Shown piece by piece: positions 48,936 through 57,899 of a stretch of DNA of 64,000 nt. Position numbers and translations under genes: made by a program. The notes below the pieces were generated by a model that did not search any database, was not told the DNA's origin, and worked only from the letters and a program-made list of their open reading frames with translations. Each line of letters begins with the position of its first letter. Position 1 is the first letter of the stretch. This DNA is from Deinococcus aquaticus (lineage in GTDB: Bacteria > Deinococcota > Deinococci > Deinococcales > Deinococcaceae), in the NCBI RefSeq assembly GCF_028622095.1, contig NZ_CP115166.1, positions 62,001-126,000 of the forward strand. Reading direction: 5' to 3'.

Positions 48936-50403
48936 GGTGGGCCTCCGTGGCGGGCGCGTGGCCCGTGGGCGTCTGGCCTGGGCCGGTCGGGGCCGCGTTT
49001 CTCGGAACTGGGCCGTGCGCCGCGAGGTACAGCGGGTGGTCGCGCACCTCGGCGGGCGGCGTGGGTTTCAGGGTGACGCGGGGCGTGCGGCCCAGGGCCT
49101 GCTCGATGCTGGCGGCGGCGATCTTGCCGTCCTGCACGGCCATGACGGTGCTGGCGTTCCCGCGTGCGCGGACGCAGTCCCCGGCGGCATACACGCGCGG
49201 CAGGCTGGTCTGCAGGGCGTCGTCCACCCGGATGTACCCGCCGTCCAGTTCCAGGCCCAGCGCGGCGGCCAGCGCGGGTTTCTCCTGCCCGATGGCGCTG
49301 ATGACCGTGTCACACGGGATGACGAATTCACTGCCGGGCATGGGTTCCGGGCGGGCGCGCCCCGAGGCGTCGGGCGCGCCCAGGCGCATGCGGACGCACT
49401 TCAGGCCCGTCACCTGCCCGTTCTCGTGCAGGACTTCCACGGGCTGCGTCAGGAAGCTGAAGCGGATGCCTTCATGAAGCGCGAACTCGTACTCGTGGCG
49501 GTAAGCGGTCATTTCGTGCTCGGTGCGGCGGTACACCATCAGGGTGTCCGCCCCGGAGCGTCGGGCGATGGTGGCGGCGTCGATGGCGGTGTTCCCCGCT
49601 CCGATGATCACGGCGCTCGCCCCGACGCCGGTGGGCCGCTCCATCTTGCTGGCTTCGATGACGTCCAGGCCGTCCAGGATGTACTCCTCGCCGGGAATGC
49701 CGATGGCGGGCACGGCGCCCAGGCCCAGCGCGAGGATCACGGCGTCGTGCGTGCCGAGCAGTTCGTCCAGGCCCGCGCGGCTGCCGAGTTCATGCCCCTG
49801 GACGACGTTCACGCCCAGGTCACGCGCGGCCTGCACCTCGCGCAGCGCCACCTCGACCGGTTCGCGCAGGACGATGATGCCGTAGGTGCTCAGGCCGCCC
49901 CCCAGTTCGCGTTTCTCGTACAGCGTGACCTCGTGCCCGGCCTTTGCCAGTTCGGCGCTGGCGCTGATCCCGGCGGGGCCACTGCCGACCACGGCGACCC
50001 GGTGCCCGGTGGCGGGCGCGGGCGTGAACAGCTGAATCCCGCGTTCCTGCACGTGGTCGACGGCATGGCGTTGCAGGCGGCCGATCTGGATGGGCGTGTG
50101 GTCCGCGCCAAGCACGCACGCTCCCTCGCAGAGTTCCTGCACGGGGCACACGCGGGCGCAGGTGCCGCCCAGGAAGTTGCTTTCCAGGATGGTGCGGGCC
50201 GAGCCGCGCAGGTTCCCGGTACTGATCTTGCGGATGAAGCCAGGGATGTCGATGTGGGTGGGGCAGGCCTGCAGGCAGGGCGCGTCGTAGCAGTACAGGC
50301 AGCGGTCGGCCTCGACAGCGGCCTCGTGCGCGGTCATGGGCGGCAGGAGTTCCTGCGGCGGGGTGGGGTGGGCGGCTGGGGGGGAACTGGGAGCTGATTC
50401 CAT
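48928..50403 (-). CDS. preT: NAD-dependent dihydropyrimidine dehydrogenase, electron-transfer subunit
   Basis: This 491-residue GltD-like flavoprotein has an N-terminal iron-sulfur part (CLYCYDAPCLQACPTHIDIP, GGTCARVCPVQELCEGACV), an FAD-binding VAVVGSGPAGISASAELAK and a second dinucleotide fold with VIIGAGNTAIDAATIARRSG. It takes electrons from NADH and passes them to PreA. It is the first gene of the run leading to mmsA. A promoter is visible at 50481-50510. The N-terminus is Pro/Ala-rich for 15-20 residues; translation could also begin at a later ATG within that stretch. Confidence 0.94.
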   Translation of the reverse strand: MESAPSSPPAAHPTPPQELLPPMTAHEAAVEADRCLYCYDAPCLQACPTHIDIPGFIRKISTGNLRGSARTILESNFLGGTCARVCPVQELCEGACVLGADHTPIQIGRLQRHAVDHVQERGIQLFTPAPATGHRVAVVGSGPAGISASAELAKAGHEVTLYEKRELGGGLSTYGIIVLREPVEVALREVQAARDLGVNVVQGHELGSRAGLDELLGTHDAVILALGLGAVPAIGIPGEEYILDGLDVIEASKMERPTGVGASAVIIGAGNTAIDAATIARRSGADTLMVYRRTEHEMTAYRHEYEFALHEGIRFSFLTQPVEVLHENGQVTGLKCVRMRLGAPDASGRARPEPMPGSEFVIPCDTVISAIGQEKPALAAALGLELDGGYIRVDDALQTSLPRVYAAGDCVRARGNASTVMAVQDGKIAAASIEQALGRTPRVTLKPTPPAEVRDHPLYLAAHGPVPRNAAPTGPGQTPTGHAPATEAHHG

Positions 50404-50970
50404 GACTGACCTCGCATCGCGTGACGTGGGGGCGGGGTCGGTTCGGCCCTCTCGGGAGCAGATTTAACCGAATGATCATGATTGTAGGCCGTCACTCTGC
50501 ATAGAGTCAATCACTTGGCGGATGTTTATACTCTGTCGTCAAGACAGGCCGCCTCCGGAAGAGTCGACAATTTTTCTGCTTCTGGCGCATATTTTGACAC
50601 TCTGTCCTGTTGGTCAAAGGAAGCCGCGGGCAGTCGAAAATGAATAATAATACGAATAAATATTCATTTCTCTGTTTACGCCGCGCAGGGGTGTACGATC
50701 GTGCTGTTCGACCAAAATCCACTTCTGCACCACAGTCTCGCCTCACAGCAGGCTGCATATCGTTTCCAGATTGTTGCGCGATATGCAGAGAAAATCGACA
50801 GGATTCTGGTTAGGGCCATCGTTTCAAACGATGCGTTCAGATTTTCGATGACAAATTACATCAGGGTTCAGCAGATGGTTTTTCTGCATCCCTTACCGGT
50901 CGTGCCCTGGGCCTGTGGACCGTGCGGTTGCGCCGCCGTACTGACGCTCTCATCCTCAAACGGTGTCATC
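50404..50970. other. AT-rich intergenic region between preT and the EAL-domain gene
   Basis: No gene is supported, although the frame of the EAL gene stays open from 50701. The stretch at 50635-50672 is strikingly AT-rich for this replicon and contains TGAATA and TATTCA arms. ACTCTG occurs three times (50494, 50530 and 50599). TTGACA at 50594-50599 could be a -35 reading right, but no good -10 follows at normal spacing. The region must hold both divergent promoters. Confidence 0.5.
50481..50510 (-). promoter_or_regulatory. Promoter of the preT operon
   Basis: Read on the minus strand, TTGACT (50505-50510) and TACAAT (50481-50486) are separated by 18 bp. The spacer overlaps an inverted repeat, ACTCT-GCAT-AGAGT (50494-50507), which would be a natural operator. 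The start of preT is about 80 bp downstream. Confidence 0.6.
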
Positions 50971-53397
50971 ATGAGCACATTCATGCCTGGCCGCCCGACG
51001 ACTGTCACCGTCCCTCTGATCACCGGGTTGATCCGACTGCACGGGCATCTGCACGCCGCGCCAGACCACGCCCTGCGCCGCGTTCTGCAGGAATTCTGCG
51101 ACGACCTGAGCCGGCCAGCGTCGGAGGGTCCGGGAATCCGCGCCACCCTGAGCGGCCCGCACGCGCCCACAGACCCCGCCAGGGTGCACGCCCTGCTGAC
51201 CCTGCCCGGCGAAACCGTTCATCTGAACTTCCAGAACCCGCCCCTGGCGGTGTCAGGCACACTGGACTCCCGGCCGCTGGACGACACTGACGCCAGCACC
51301 GAACTGCTCACCGTCGTTCAACGCATGGTGCAGCGGCGCGTCACGGGCGCGGACACCGACCCGGTCGCGGCGCTGCACACCCTGCTCCTCGACCTGTCAG
51401 CACTGCTCGGGCAGGCGGCCGGGCCACCAGACACCGAGGAGGATCTGGCTGCCCTGATCCTCAGCGCGTACACCAACTGGAGTCTGAGAAGCGCCCAGCC
51501 ACGCCCGCCACCCGCGCCGCAGCCTCCGGGCACCCACGCCGCAGAAGAAAGCGCAGGGAACAGGGCCAGCCGCCCGGCCGGGCCCGGCACGTCCGTGACG
51601 CAGCGGCGCCTGCTGGCGCTGGGCGGCGAACTGGCCCGTCAACTCAGCCGCGCCACCACGGCCGCGCACACGGACCTTCAGGACCGGTTGCAGCGCAGCG
51701 AGGCGCAGCACCGCCTGATCGTGGAATCCCTGAACGACGGCGTCCTGATGATCTCCAGAAGCGGCCGGATTCAGACGCTCTCGGGACGCGCGGCCGAACT
51801 GCTGGGCGTCCCGGCCGACCTGGACGCCCTGGACTTCCAGCGCCTCCCGTGGGAGATCCTGACGGCAGACGGCCGGGTCCTGACCGGGGACATCATCCAG
51901 CATGGACTGAACGGCATTCAGCCCGGCCCTGTGTCGCTGATCCTGATCGCCCTGCGCCGCCCGTCCGGTGACGTGTGGCTTCAGGTATCTCAGCGCGGCG
52001 TGACCGGCCTGGACGGTCAGCCCGCCGCGCTGCTGACCCTGGCCGACGTGACCGGCACCCGCGCCCTGCAGGTCCAGCTGGACTTTCACGCGCAGCACGA
52101 CACCGTCACGGGGCTGCCCAACCGCGCGCAGTTCATCAGCCTGACCTCGCACCTCTCCCCCGCGCCGGCGCGGACCATGACGGCGCTGCGCCTGATGGAC
52201 GGCGGCCCGGTCCGCTCGCTGTACGGGGACGCCGCGTTCGAGGAGTACCTGCTGGCCCTCTCGCAACGGCTGGCGGCCCTGATGCCAGCCGGCACGCTGC
52301 TGGGGCGCGTCAGCGCGAACACCCTGGCCTTCGCGCCCGCGCCAGCACAGGACCCAGCCCCCACGCCGCCCGGCAGCCGCGACCTGCTGCGCGTCCTGAC
52401 GCAGCCGCTCCCACTGTCGTTTGCCGAGGTTCACCCGCACCTGTCGGCCGGTGAGCGCCTCTGGAGCGACGGGGCGGCCTCCTCGCAGGCCCTAGCCGAC
52501 GCGGAAGCCGCCGCCCGCAGCGCCGCCCAGAGCGGCCTGAACCGCGCGCTGATCATCGACCAGTCACGGGCGCGGCAGCACACCGAGCAGCTGCGGCTGG
52601 GGCAGCGGCTGCGCCGGGACCTCCAGCGGGGCCGCCTGTCCGTGCACTACCAGCCGGTCGTGGACCTGCGCACCGGCGAACTGCGCAGCGCCGAGGCCCT
52701 GGCCCGCTGGACCGACGAGGAACGCGGGCCCGTCCCGCCCGCCGAGTTCATTCCGCTGGCCCTGGAACTCAACCTGATGCCGGCCCTGACCCGGCTGGTC
52801 CTGCTGCGCGCCTACCGCGTGGCCCGCACGACCAGCGACCTGCTGGGCCGGAACTTCCGCGTCGCCCTGAACCTCAGCGCCGCCGAACTGCACAGCGAGG
52901 ACTTTCGGGAACGCGTCAGCCGGTTCATGACCCACCACCCGCAGGCCGCGCACTACCTGGAACTCGAAGTGACCGAGCAGGCCCTGATTCACGACCTGCC
53001 GGGCGTCTCACACACCCTGGGAGTCCTGCAGGCCCAGGGCCTCAGCGTGGCACTGGACGACTTCGGCACCGGGTACTCCTCACTGGCAGTCCTTCAGCAG
53101 CTGCCCGTCAACAAGCTCAAGATCGACCGGTCCTTCGTGCAGGGCCTCGAACACGACGCGCGGCAACGGCTGATCACCACCGCGGTCGTGAACCTCGCGC
53201 GGCAACTGAACATCACGGTCGTGGCCGAGGGAGTCGAGACGGCCAGGCAACTCCAGCGGCTGCGGGAGATGAACTGCGATCAGGTGCAGGGCTACCTGAT
53301 CAGTCGCCCGGTCAGTACCCGGCAGTGGCTGGAGCAAGTGCACGGGTGGACGGCCGTGCCCGCCGGGCCGAACGCCCTCCTACCGCCCCGGCGGTAA
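50971..53397 (+). CDS. PAS, degenerate GGDEF and EAL protein, predicted c-di-GMP phosphodiesterase
   Basis: This 808-residue protein has an N-terminal region without a known domain (1-240), a PAS domain (about 250-365, LIVESLNDGVLMISRSGRIQTL), a GGDEF-like domain starting DTVTGLPNRAQF, and an EAL domain. The GGDEF active loop is lost (GRVSANTLAFA in its place), so no cyclase activity is expected. The EAL part keeps AEALARW, LNLSAAELHSEDF, LELEVTEQALI, LALDDFGTGYSSLAVL, KIDRSFVQ and VAEGVETARQ, so it should hydrolyse c-di-GMP. The ATG at 50971 is used because the preceding open frame has no protein-like content; a downstream start is not excluded. The dead GGDEF could be a GTP sensor. Confidence 0.85.
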   Translation: MSTFMPGRPTTVTVPLITGLIRLHGHLHAAPDHALRRVLQEFCDDLSRPASEGPGIRATLSGPHAPTDPARVHALLTLPGETVHLNFQNPPLAVSGTLDSRPLDDTDASTELLTVVQRMVQRRVTGADTDPVAALHTLLLDLSALLGQAAGPPDTEEDLAALILSAYTNWSLRSAQPRPPPAPQPPGTHAAEESAGNRASRPAGPGTSVTQRRLLALGGELARQLSRATTAAHTDLQDRLQRSEAQHRLIVESLNDGVLMISRSGRIQTLSGRAAELLGVPADLDALDFQRLPWEILTADGRVLTGDIIQHGLNGIQPGPVSLILIALRRPSGDVWLQVSQRGVTGLDGQPAALLTLADVTGTRALQVQLDFHAQHDTVTGLPNRAQFISLTSHLSPAPARTMTALRLMDGGPVRSLYGDAAFEEYLLALSQRLAALMPAGTLLGRVSANTLAFAPAPAQDPAPTPPGSRDLLRVLTQPLPLSFAEVHPHLSAGERLWSDGAASSQALADAEAAARSAAQSGLNRALIIDQSRARQHTEQLRLGQRLRRDLQRGRLSVHYQPVVDLRTGELRSAEALARWTDEERGPVPPAEFIPLALELNLMPALTRLVLLRAYRVARTTSDLLGRNFRVALNLSAAELHSEDFRERVSRFMTHHPQAAHYLELEVTEQALIHDLPGVSHTLGVLQAQGLSVALDDFGTGYSSLAVLQQLPVNKLKIDRSFVQGLEHDARQRLITTAVVNLARQLNITVVAEGVETARQLQRLREMNCDQVQGYLISRPVSTRQWLEQVHGWTAVPAGPNALLPPRR

Positions 53398-53500
53398 CCA
53401 TGTGACCGGCCCCGGTAGCCCTGACAGGGGAAGCGGGCCGCCGGGCGCCGGGCGTCCTCCGGGCTGCGCGGGCCCGCTGTGCCGGGGTCCGGGGTTCAGT

Positions 53501-56500
53501 TCAGCCGGCCGCGGTCAGGTCCTCGATCAGCGGCGCGAAGAACGCGCGGGCCTCTGCGCTCATGCCGGGATGCGCCAGCGCCTCGTGCAGCCGCGCCTGC
53601 GCCTGCGCCCGCTGCCCGTGGCGGGCGAGGTACGCGGCCTCTCCCCCGATCGCTTCGGCTTCCAGGGACGGCGCGTCGCACTGCCGGGCAATCTCGCGCG
53701 CCTGCCTGAACAGGTCCTGCGGGTTGCCCGGCAGGTCGCCCGCCAGTTGCGCGTGCCCCAGGTTCAGCAGCGCGTTCCCGATCTCCCAGCGCTGCGCTGA
53801 ATCCTCGGCGCGGCGCAGCACCCGGCGGCTCAGGGCAGCGCAGCGGGCGAATTCACCCGCCAGCAGTGCGTTCCAGGCCAGTCCCGTGAGGTTCAGGGTG
53901 ATGCCGTGATGGTGGTGAACCTGCCCGTGCAGGTCCAGGGCCTGCGTGAACAGGGTCTCGGCCTGTCCCAGGTCGCGCGTTTCCGAGGCGATCAGGGCCG
54001 AGGTGTTCAGCGTGTCGGCCAGCAGGAGCGGCAGTGACAGCGGCGCGGCGAGCGTCCGGGCGGCCTGGGCGTGCGCGGCGGCGACTTCCAGGTCACCCAG
54101 GAAGACGCTGCTGCGGGCCACACCGTCCAGCGCCATGACCCGCAGTTCCGGCGGGTGTCCGCCGACCTGCGCCTGAAGTCTCTGGAACAGCTGGCGGCTC
54201 TGCACGTACTGACTGCGGCGGTGTAGGATCCGGGCGCGGATCAGCCCGGCCCGCACCGCGACCTCGGGCAGACGGTCCGTGCGGGCCTGCCGCCGCGCCC
54301 GGTCGGCATGCGCCTCGGCTTCAGCGTGGGCGCCCAGGTGTTGCAGCACGCCGGCCAGCGCCACGTGCAGTTCGGCACGCCCATCGCCGACTGACAGTTG
54401 CAGCGCGCGGCTCAGTTCGTCCCGCGCGTCGTGCAGTTGCCCGCGCGCCGCGCGGTACGGCGTGACCGTCACCAGTAACCGGGCCAGTCGGTGGGCATCG
54501 GCCCGGCCGGAACCCAGCAGACCGCCGAGCAGGGGCCGCAGTTCCGGCCAGGAGCTGTCCAGCTGCTGAAACCACGTCACGCTGCCCGGCGGGGCGTCTC
54601 CCACGAGCGCCGCGGCGTACGACAGGGTCGCGCCGGTCAGTTCACGGTGCCGGGCGGGCGCACGGCGCACGGCACGCTGCGCGTGCGTCTGAAGTCCGGC
54701 GCTCAGGGCGTACAGTCCCGTGCTGACAGGCAGCAGGACGTGCTGATCGACGAGCGCGCGCAGCATGAACGGAGAGGCGCCCGTCAGTTGCCGGGCCAGA
54801 CTCAGACTGAACGGCGCGCCGCAGCCTCCCAGGGCCGTCAGGATCCGGCGTTCATGGGTTCCGAACTGCGCCCAGCGGTGCCCGGCCTGCACCGACTGCC
54901 TGAGCAGGTACTCCGCGCCGGCCGGCCAGCCCAGGGTCCGCAGGGTGGCCTGCGCGGCCGTCAGCTGTTCGGGTTCGCCCTGTACCCAGGCGCACAGCGC
55001 GTCCAGGGGCGGGTGGTCGGCGGTCGCCGGCAGGCCGGCGGCGCTGAGCAGCGCGCCCCGCACCTGCGAACCGGTCAGCGGGGCCAGGGGCAGGTGACGC
55101 TCCTGCGGAATGTTCAGGGGGGCGTCGCCGGTCAGGATCAGGCGGCTCATGGGGGCCAGGGCGATCAGCCGGGCCAGTTGCGGCGCGCCCAGGATGTCCG
55201 GGGTCACGTCATCGATCAGCAGCAGGATGGGGCGGCGGGCCAGCAGGCGGCCCACCAGTTGCTCGTCGGCGTTCGGGACGACCTCACCTGACAGCGCCTC
55301 ACCCAGGCGGGCCAGCGCCGCGCCAGGACTGTGCGTGCCCTGCAGGGACAGCGCGGCCACACCGCCGGGCAGGCGGCCCTGAAGTTCCATCAGCAGTTGC
55401 CGGGCCAGTCGGGTGCGGCCCCGTCCGGGCGGACCGGTCAGGGTCAGGACCGGCCAGGAGTGCAGCGCCCGCACCGCTTCACGCATGACATCCTGCCGCC
55501 CGGTCATCGGTGGCAGGCTGGGCAGATACAGTCGCGGCAGCAGCGCCGTGACGGCCTGCGGGCCGTCGTCCTGGGCCAGCAGTTCCGCCGGACTGAGCAG
55601 GCGCAGCTGCGCCTCGAGCAGCAGGGCGTCCAGCCAGCGCTGCAGGTCGCCCGGGCAACCCTGGGCCTGCTGTCCCAGCCACGCCAGCACGCTCTCAGGC
55701 AGCGGTTCGGGCGAGAGGCTGGCCGCCACGGCCTTGAGGGTCTCGGTGCTCAGCGGCGGCAGGTTCAGGGTCTCGCCGAGCTGCACCTTTCCGGCGTCCT
55801 CGTTGAAGCCGGTGATGACTGTCCGGGCTTCTTCCAGCAGGGGCTGCAGTTGCAGCGTGGTGGCCGGATCGAAGTGTTCAGGGCGGTCCAGGATCAGCAG
55901 CAGCGGACGGCCGCGCTCCTGTTTCAGGGCGGCGGCCAGTTCAACCGGTCCGGCGTCGGTGGGTGAACCGTCCAGGCCGGCGCTGGCCCACGCGCCCAGT
56001 TCACGCTGCGCACTGGCCGGCGATCCGCTCACGCTCAGGGTGCGGTAGCCCAGGTGCCGCCCGACCACGTCCGCGTGCCCCAGGAACCGGGTCAGGCCGC
56101 AGCCGGCCGGGGCGTGTACCCGCAGCCGCCCGCCTTTCAGGAAGGCGCTGCGCAGGAAGGCCGTGACGGCCTGCAGTTCGTTGTCACGGTCCAGAAGCCG
56201 GTGGTCCTGCAGCGCAAAAGGGTGGCGGATGTCGCTGGTGACCAGTTGAGCGCGGCCCAGGCGTTTGGCGCTGTACATCCGGGCGTCGGCGCGTTCACGC
56301 AGACTGTCGGCGGTCTGCACGCCTTTCTCACCCAGGGTGGCCAGTCCCATACTCAGCCGCAGGCTGCGCGGCCGTTGCCGGAGGGTGCCCAGCAGGTCCA
56401 GCGACCAGCGGGCCACGACGTCGCCGCCGGCGCTGGCCAGAACCGCGAACTCGTCACCGCCCAGCCGGTACGCTTCCCAGCCCTGCGGCAGGTACGCCCG

Positions 56501-56704
56501 CAGGGTCAGGCCCACGGCACGCAGCGCCTCATCGCCCGCGGCGTGTCCGAAGGTGTCGTTCAGGGTTTTGAGGTGATCAAGGTCACACAGCAGCAGGGTG
56601 CAGTGACCTGCCGCCACGAGGATATTCAGGTCCCGTTGAAACTGGGCCCGCAGGTGCAGACTGGTCAGTTCGTCACGCAGGGACTGGGAGAGGGTCACTC
56701 TCAT
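53501..56704 (-). CDS. GGDEF domain fused to an NTPase-TPR module
   Basis: This 1067-residue protein starts with a compact GGDEF domain (about 15-165): LLCDLDHLKTLNDTFGHAAGD, and RLGGDEFAVL with the full active loop. A degenerate ATPase-like part (VHAPAGCGLTRFLGHADVVG) follows, then at about residue 400 an STAND-type NTPase with P-loop TGPPGRGRTRLARQLL and Walker B PILLLIDDVTPDI. The last 350 or so residues are helical repeats of TPR type (GDGRAELHVALAGVLQHLGAHAEAEAHADR-like units). It has no DNA-binding domain at the C-terminus, unlike MalT. The layout is that of a signalling hub in which nucleotide-driven oligomerisation could switch the cyclase on. I do not know a named protein with this order. 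Confidence 0.83.
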   Translation of the reverse strand: MRVTLSQSLRDELTSLHLRAQFQRDLNILVAAGHCTLLLCDLDHLKTLNDTFGHAAGDEALRAVGLTLRAYLPQGWEAYRLGGDEFAVLASAGGDVVARWSLDLLGTLRQRPRSLRLSMGLATLGEKGVQTADSLRERADARMYSAKRLGRAQLVTSDIRHPFALQDHRLLDRDNELQAVTAFLRSAFLKGGRLRVHAPAGCGLTRFLGHADVVGRHLGYRTLSVSGSPASAQRELGAWASAGLDGSPTDAGPVELAAALKQERGRPLLLILDRPEHFDPATTLQLQPLLEEARTVITGFNEDAGKVQLGETLNLPPLSTETLKAVAASLSPEPLPESVLAWLGQQAQGCPGDLQRWLDALLLEAQLRLLSPAELLAQDDGPQAVTALLPRLYLPSLPPMTGRQDVMREAVRALHSWPVLTLTGPPGRGRTRLARQLLMELQGRLPGGVAALSLQGTHSPGAALARLGEALSGEVVPNADEQLVGRLLARRPILLLIDDVTPDILGAPQLARLIALAPMSRLILTGDAPLNIPQERHLPLAPLTGSQVRGALLSAAGLPATADHPPLDALCAWVQGEPEQLTAAQATLRTLGWPAGAEYLLRQSVQAGHRWAQFGTHERRILTALGGCGAPFSLSLARQLTGASPFMLRALVDQHVLLPVSTGLYALSAGLQTHAQRAVRRAPARHRELTGATLSYAAALVGDAPPGSVTWFQQLDSSWPELRPLLGGLLGSGRADAHRLARLLVTVTPYRAARGQLHDARDELSRALQLSVGDGRAELHVALAGVLQHLGAHAEAEAHADRARRQARTDRLPEVAVRAGLIRARILHRRSQYVQSRQLFQRLQAQVGGHPPELRVMALDGVARSSVFLGDLEVAAAHAQAARTLAAPLSLPLLLADTLNTSALIASETRDLGQAETLFTQALDLHGQVHHHHGITLNLTGLAWNALLAGEFARCAALSRRVLRRAEDSAQRWEIGNALLNLGHAQLAGDLPGNPQDLFRQAREIARQCDAPSLEAEAIGGEAAYLARHGQRAQAQARLHEALAHPGMSAEARAFFAPLIEDLTAAG

Positions 56705-56786
56705 ACACTACCGGCTCGGCCGCAGGTGTGAACAGCAGGCCGCGCGGGAAGTGCCCGCCGCGTGCAGATGACCGGCCCCGCCGGAG

Positions 56787-56806
56787 TGCTCGTCACGTGA
56801 CGAGCA
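56787..56806. repeat. parS-like perfect palindrome, copy 1
   Basis: TGCTCGTCACGTGACGAGCA is a perfect 20-bp palindrome. Its core TCACGTGA is that of the canonical parS site, but the flanks differ. It recurs unchanged at 56900-56919 and nearly unchanged (18 of 20) at 63178-63197 beside parA. Confidence 0.65.
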
Positions 56807-56899
56807 GCAGGGATCCGGAGTCCATATTCCCACTGCGGCGTCCAGTGACGGGGCGCCGGGCCAGCCAGCAGGGCCGTGTTCCTGCGGGACAACCCGGTT

Positions 56900-56919
56900 T
56901 GCTCGTCACGTGACGAGCA
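56900..56919. repeat. parS-like perfect palindrome, copy 2
   Basis: Identical to copy 1 over all 20 bases and starting 113 bp downstream of it. Both are followed by GCA. The pair lies in the 263-bp gap between two divergent genes, about 4.5 kb from parB. Confidence 0.65.
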
Positions 56920-56967
56920 GCAACTAGGCACCCGGTCGCAGGACCGCGCAGGCCCTAGCATGCAGCT

Positions 56968-57669
56968 ATGATCGTCGCCTTCGTCAACCCCCGCTCCACC
57001 CTGCTTCACACCGCCGAAACCCACGAGACTGACCGCCGCTCGAACGGCCTGAGCGCCCTGCTTCAGGAGGCCGAACTGATCCCCGTCACGGATCTGGACG
57101 AGGAGGGACTGCTGGGCGTCCCGGCGGCCTTCACCTCCTGGCAGGTGCTGCTGCGCGGCGCGGTGGTCATAGGGCCCGATGGCCTGGAGGACGAGGCCTG
57201 GAGACGCCTGAGCCTCGAAGCGCAGCGCAGCTCCGAGCAGGCCGTCACGCTCGCCTACCAGGCTGCCGGCCACATCGAGCAGCTGGGCCAACTGGGGCTG
57301 GATGTCACCCTGGTCGGGCGCAGCGGCGCGCCCCTGCTGGTAAGGATCACGCACCCGCACGGGCTGGAACTGGCGCTGCGGCAGGCGGCCACCGGCCTGC
57401 GCGAGTGGCTCAGCGACGGGCCCTTCAGCAGCGCCCTGACGCTGGAAGTCACGCCCGACACGGTGACAGTCCTGCCGCGCGACATCCGGGTCGAGGGGGC
57501 CGTGAACTACGTCCTAGGCCACCTGAACGGCGTGTCGCTGACCGTGGGCGTCAGCGCCGAGACCTCGGACCGCGCCTTCCTGGCGCTGTGCGACTACGCC
57601 CTGCTGCCCGGCGAGAGTCAGCTGCTGGAACAGGTAGTGAACGCCGCAGAGGACGACGACCTAGACTGA
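56968..57669 (+). CDS. HAD-like protein lacking a clear catalytic Asp, function unknown
   Basis: This 233-residue soluble protein begins MIVAFVNPRSTLLHTAETH. The segment GVSLTVGVSAETSDRAFLALCDYALLP near the C-terminus resembles the last motif of Cof-type HAD phosphatases (usually GDSPNDxxML...A), and the overall length fits the family. The N-terminal nucleophile motif DxDGT is replaced by VNPRST, and the GD of the last motif by GV. If the fold is right, the enzyme is inactive as a phosphatase. Alternatively the resemblance is accidental and the protein is of an unknown family. It is divergent from the GGDEF-NTPase gene and lies just after the palindrome pair. Confidence 0.55.
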   Translation: MIVAFVNPRSTLLHTAETHETDRRSNGLSALLQEAELIPVTDLDEEGLLGVPAAFTSWQVLLRGAVVIGPDGLEDEAWRRLSLEAQRSSEQAVTLAYQAAGHIEQLGQLGLDVTLVGRSGAPLLVRITHPHGLELALRQAATGLREWLSDGPFSSALTLEVTPDTVTVLPRDIRVEGAVNYVLGHLNGVSLTVGVSAETSDRAFLALCDYALLPGESQLLEQVVNAAEDDDLD

Positions 57670-57824
57670 GACGGACTCGGCTTGAACGGCTTGCAAAGCC
57701 GCTGGGTCCGAGCGGACGCGACTCATAGAGCTGCCCCGCAGAGGAGGAGCAGAACGGACTTCGGGAGTGGAGTTGGCAACCCGGTGCATTGGCGAGTTGA
57801 GAACGAAACGGACGGAGTCCGCAT
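57670..57824. repeat. Intergenic repeat, copy B (inverted relative to copy A)
   Basis: GACGGACTCGG at the left end and GGACGGAGTCCGCAT at the right end correspond to the ends of copy A read on the other strand. TAGAGCTGCCCCGCAGAG (57726-57743) is the complement of copy A's 16930-16947 with one change. CTTGCAAAGCC near the left end matches copy A's central palindrome. At 155 bp it is longer than copy A by an insert that partly resembles copy C. Confidence 0.7.
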
Positions 57825-57899
57825 GAGACCGGGAGGCCGTGCCGGCTGTCGGCAGATCACCACCAGTCTGGGTGGCCCGGTCAGGTCCTGGGCGTTTTC

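Noticed and set aside
50701..50970. Upstream extension of the EAL-domain protein by 90 residues
   Set aside because: The added translation crosses an AT-rich promoter-like stretch and shows no protein-like pattern; the ATG at 50971 begins the more typical composition.
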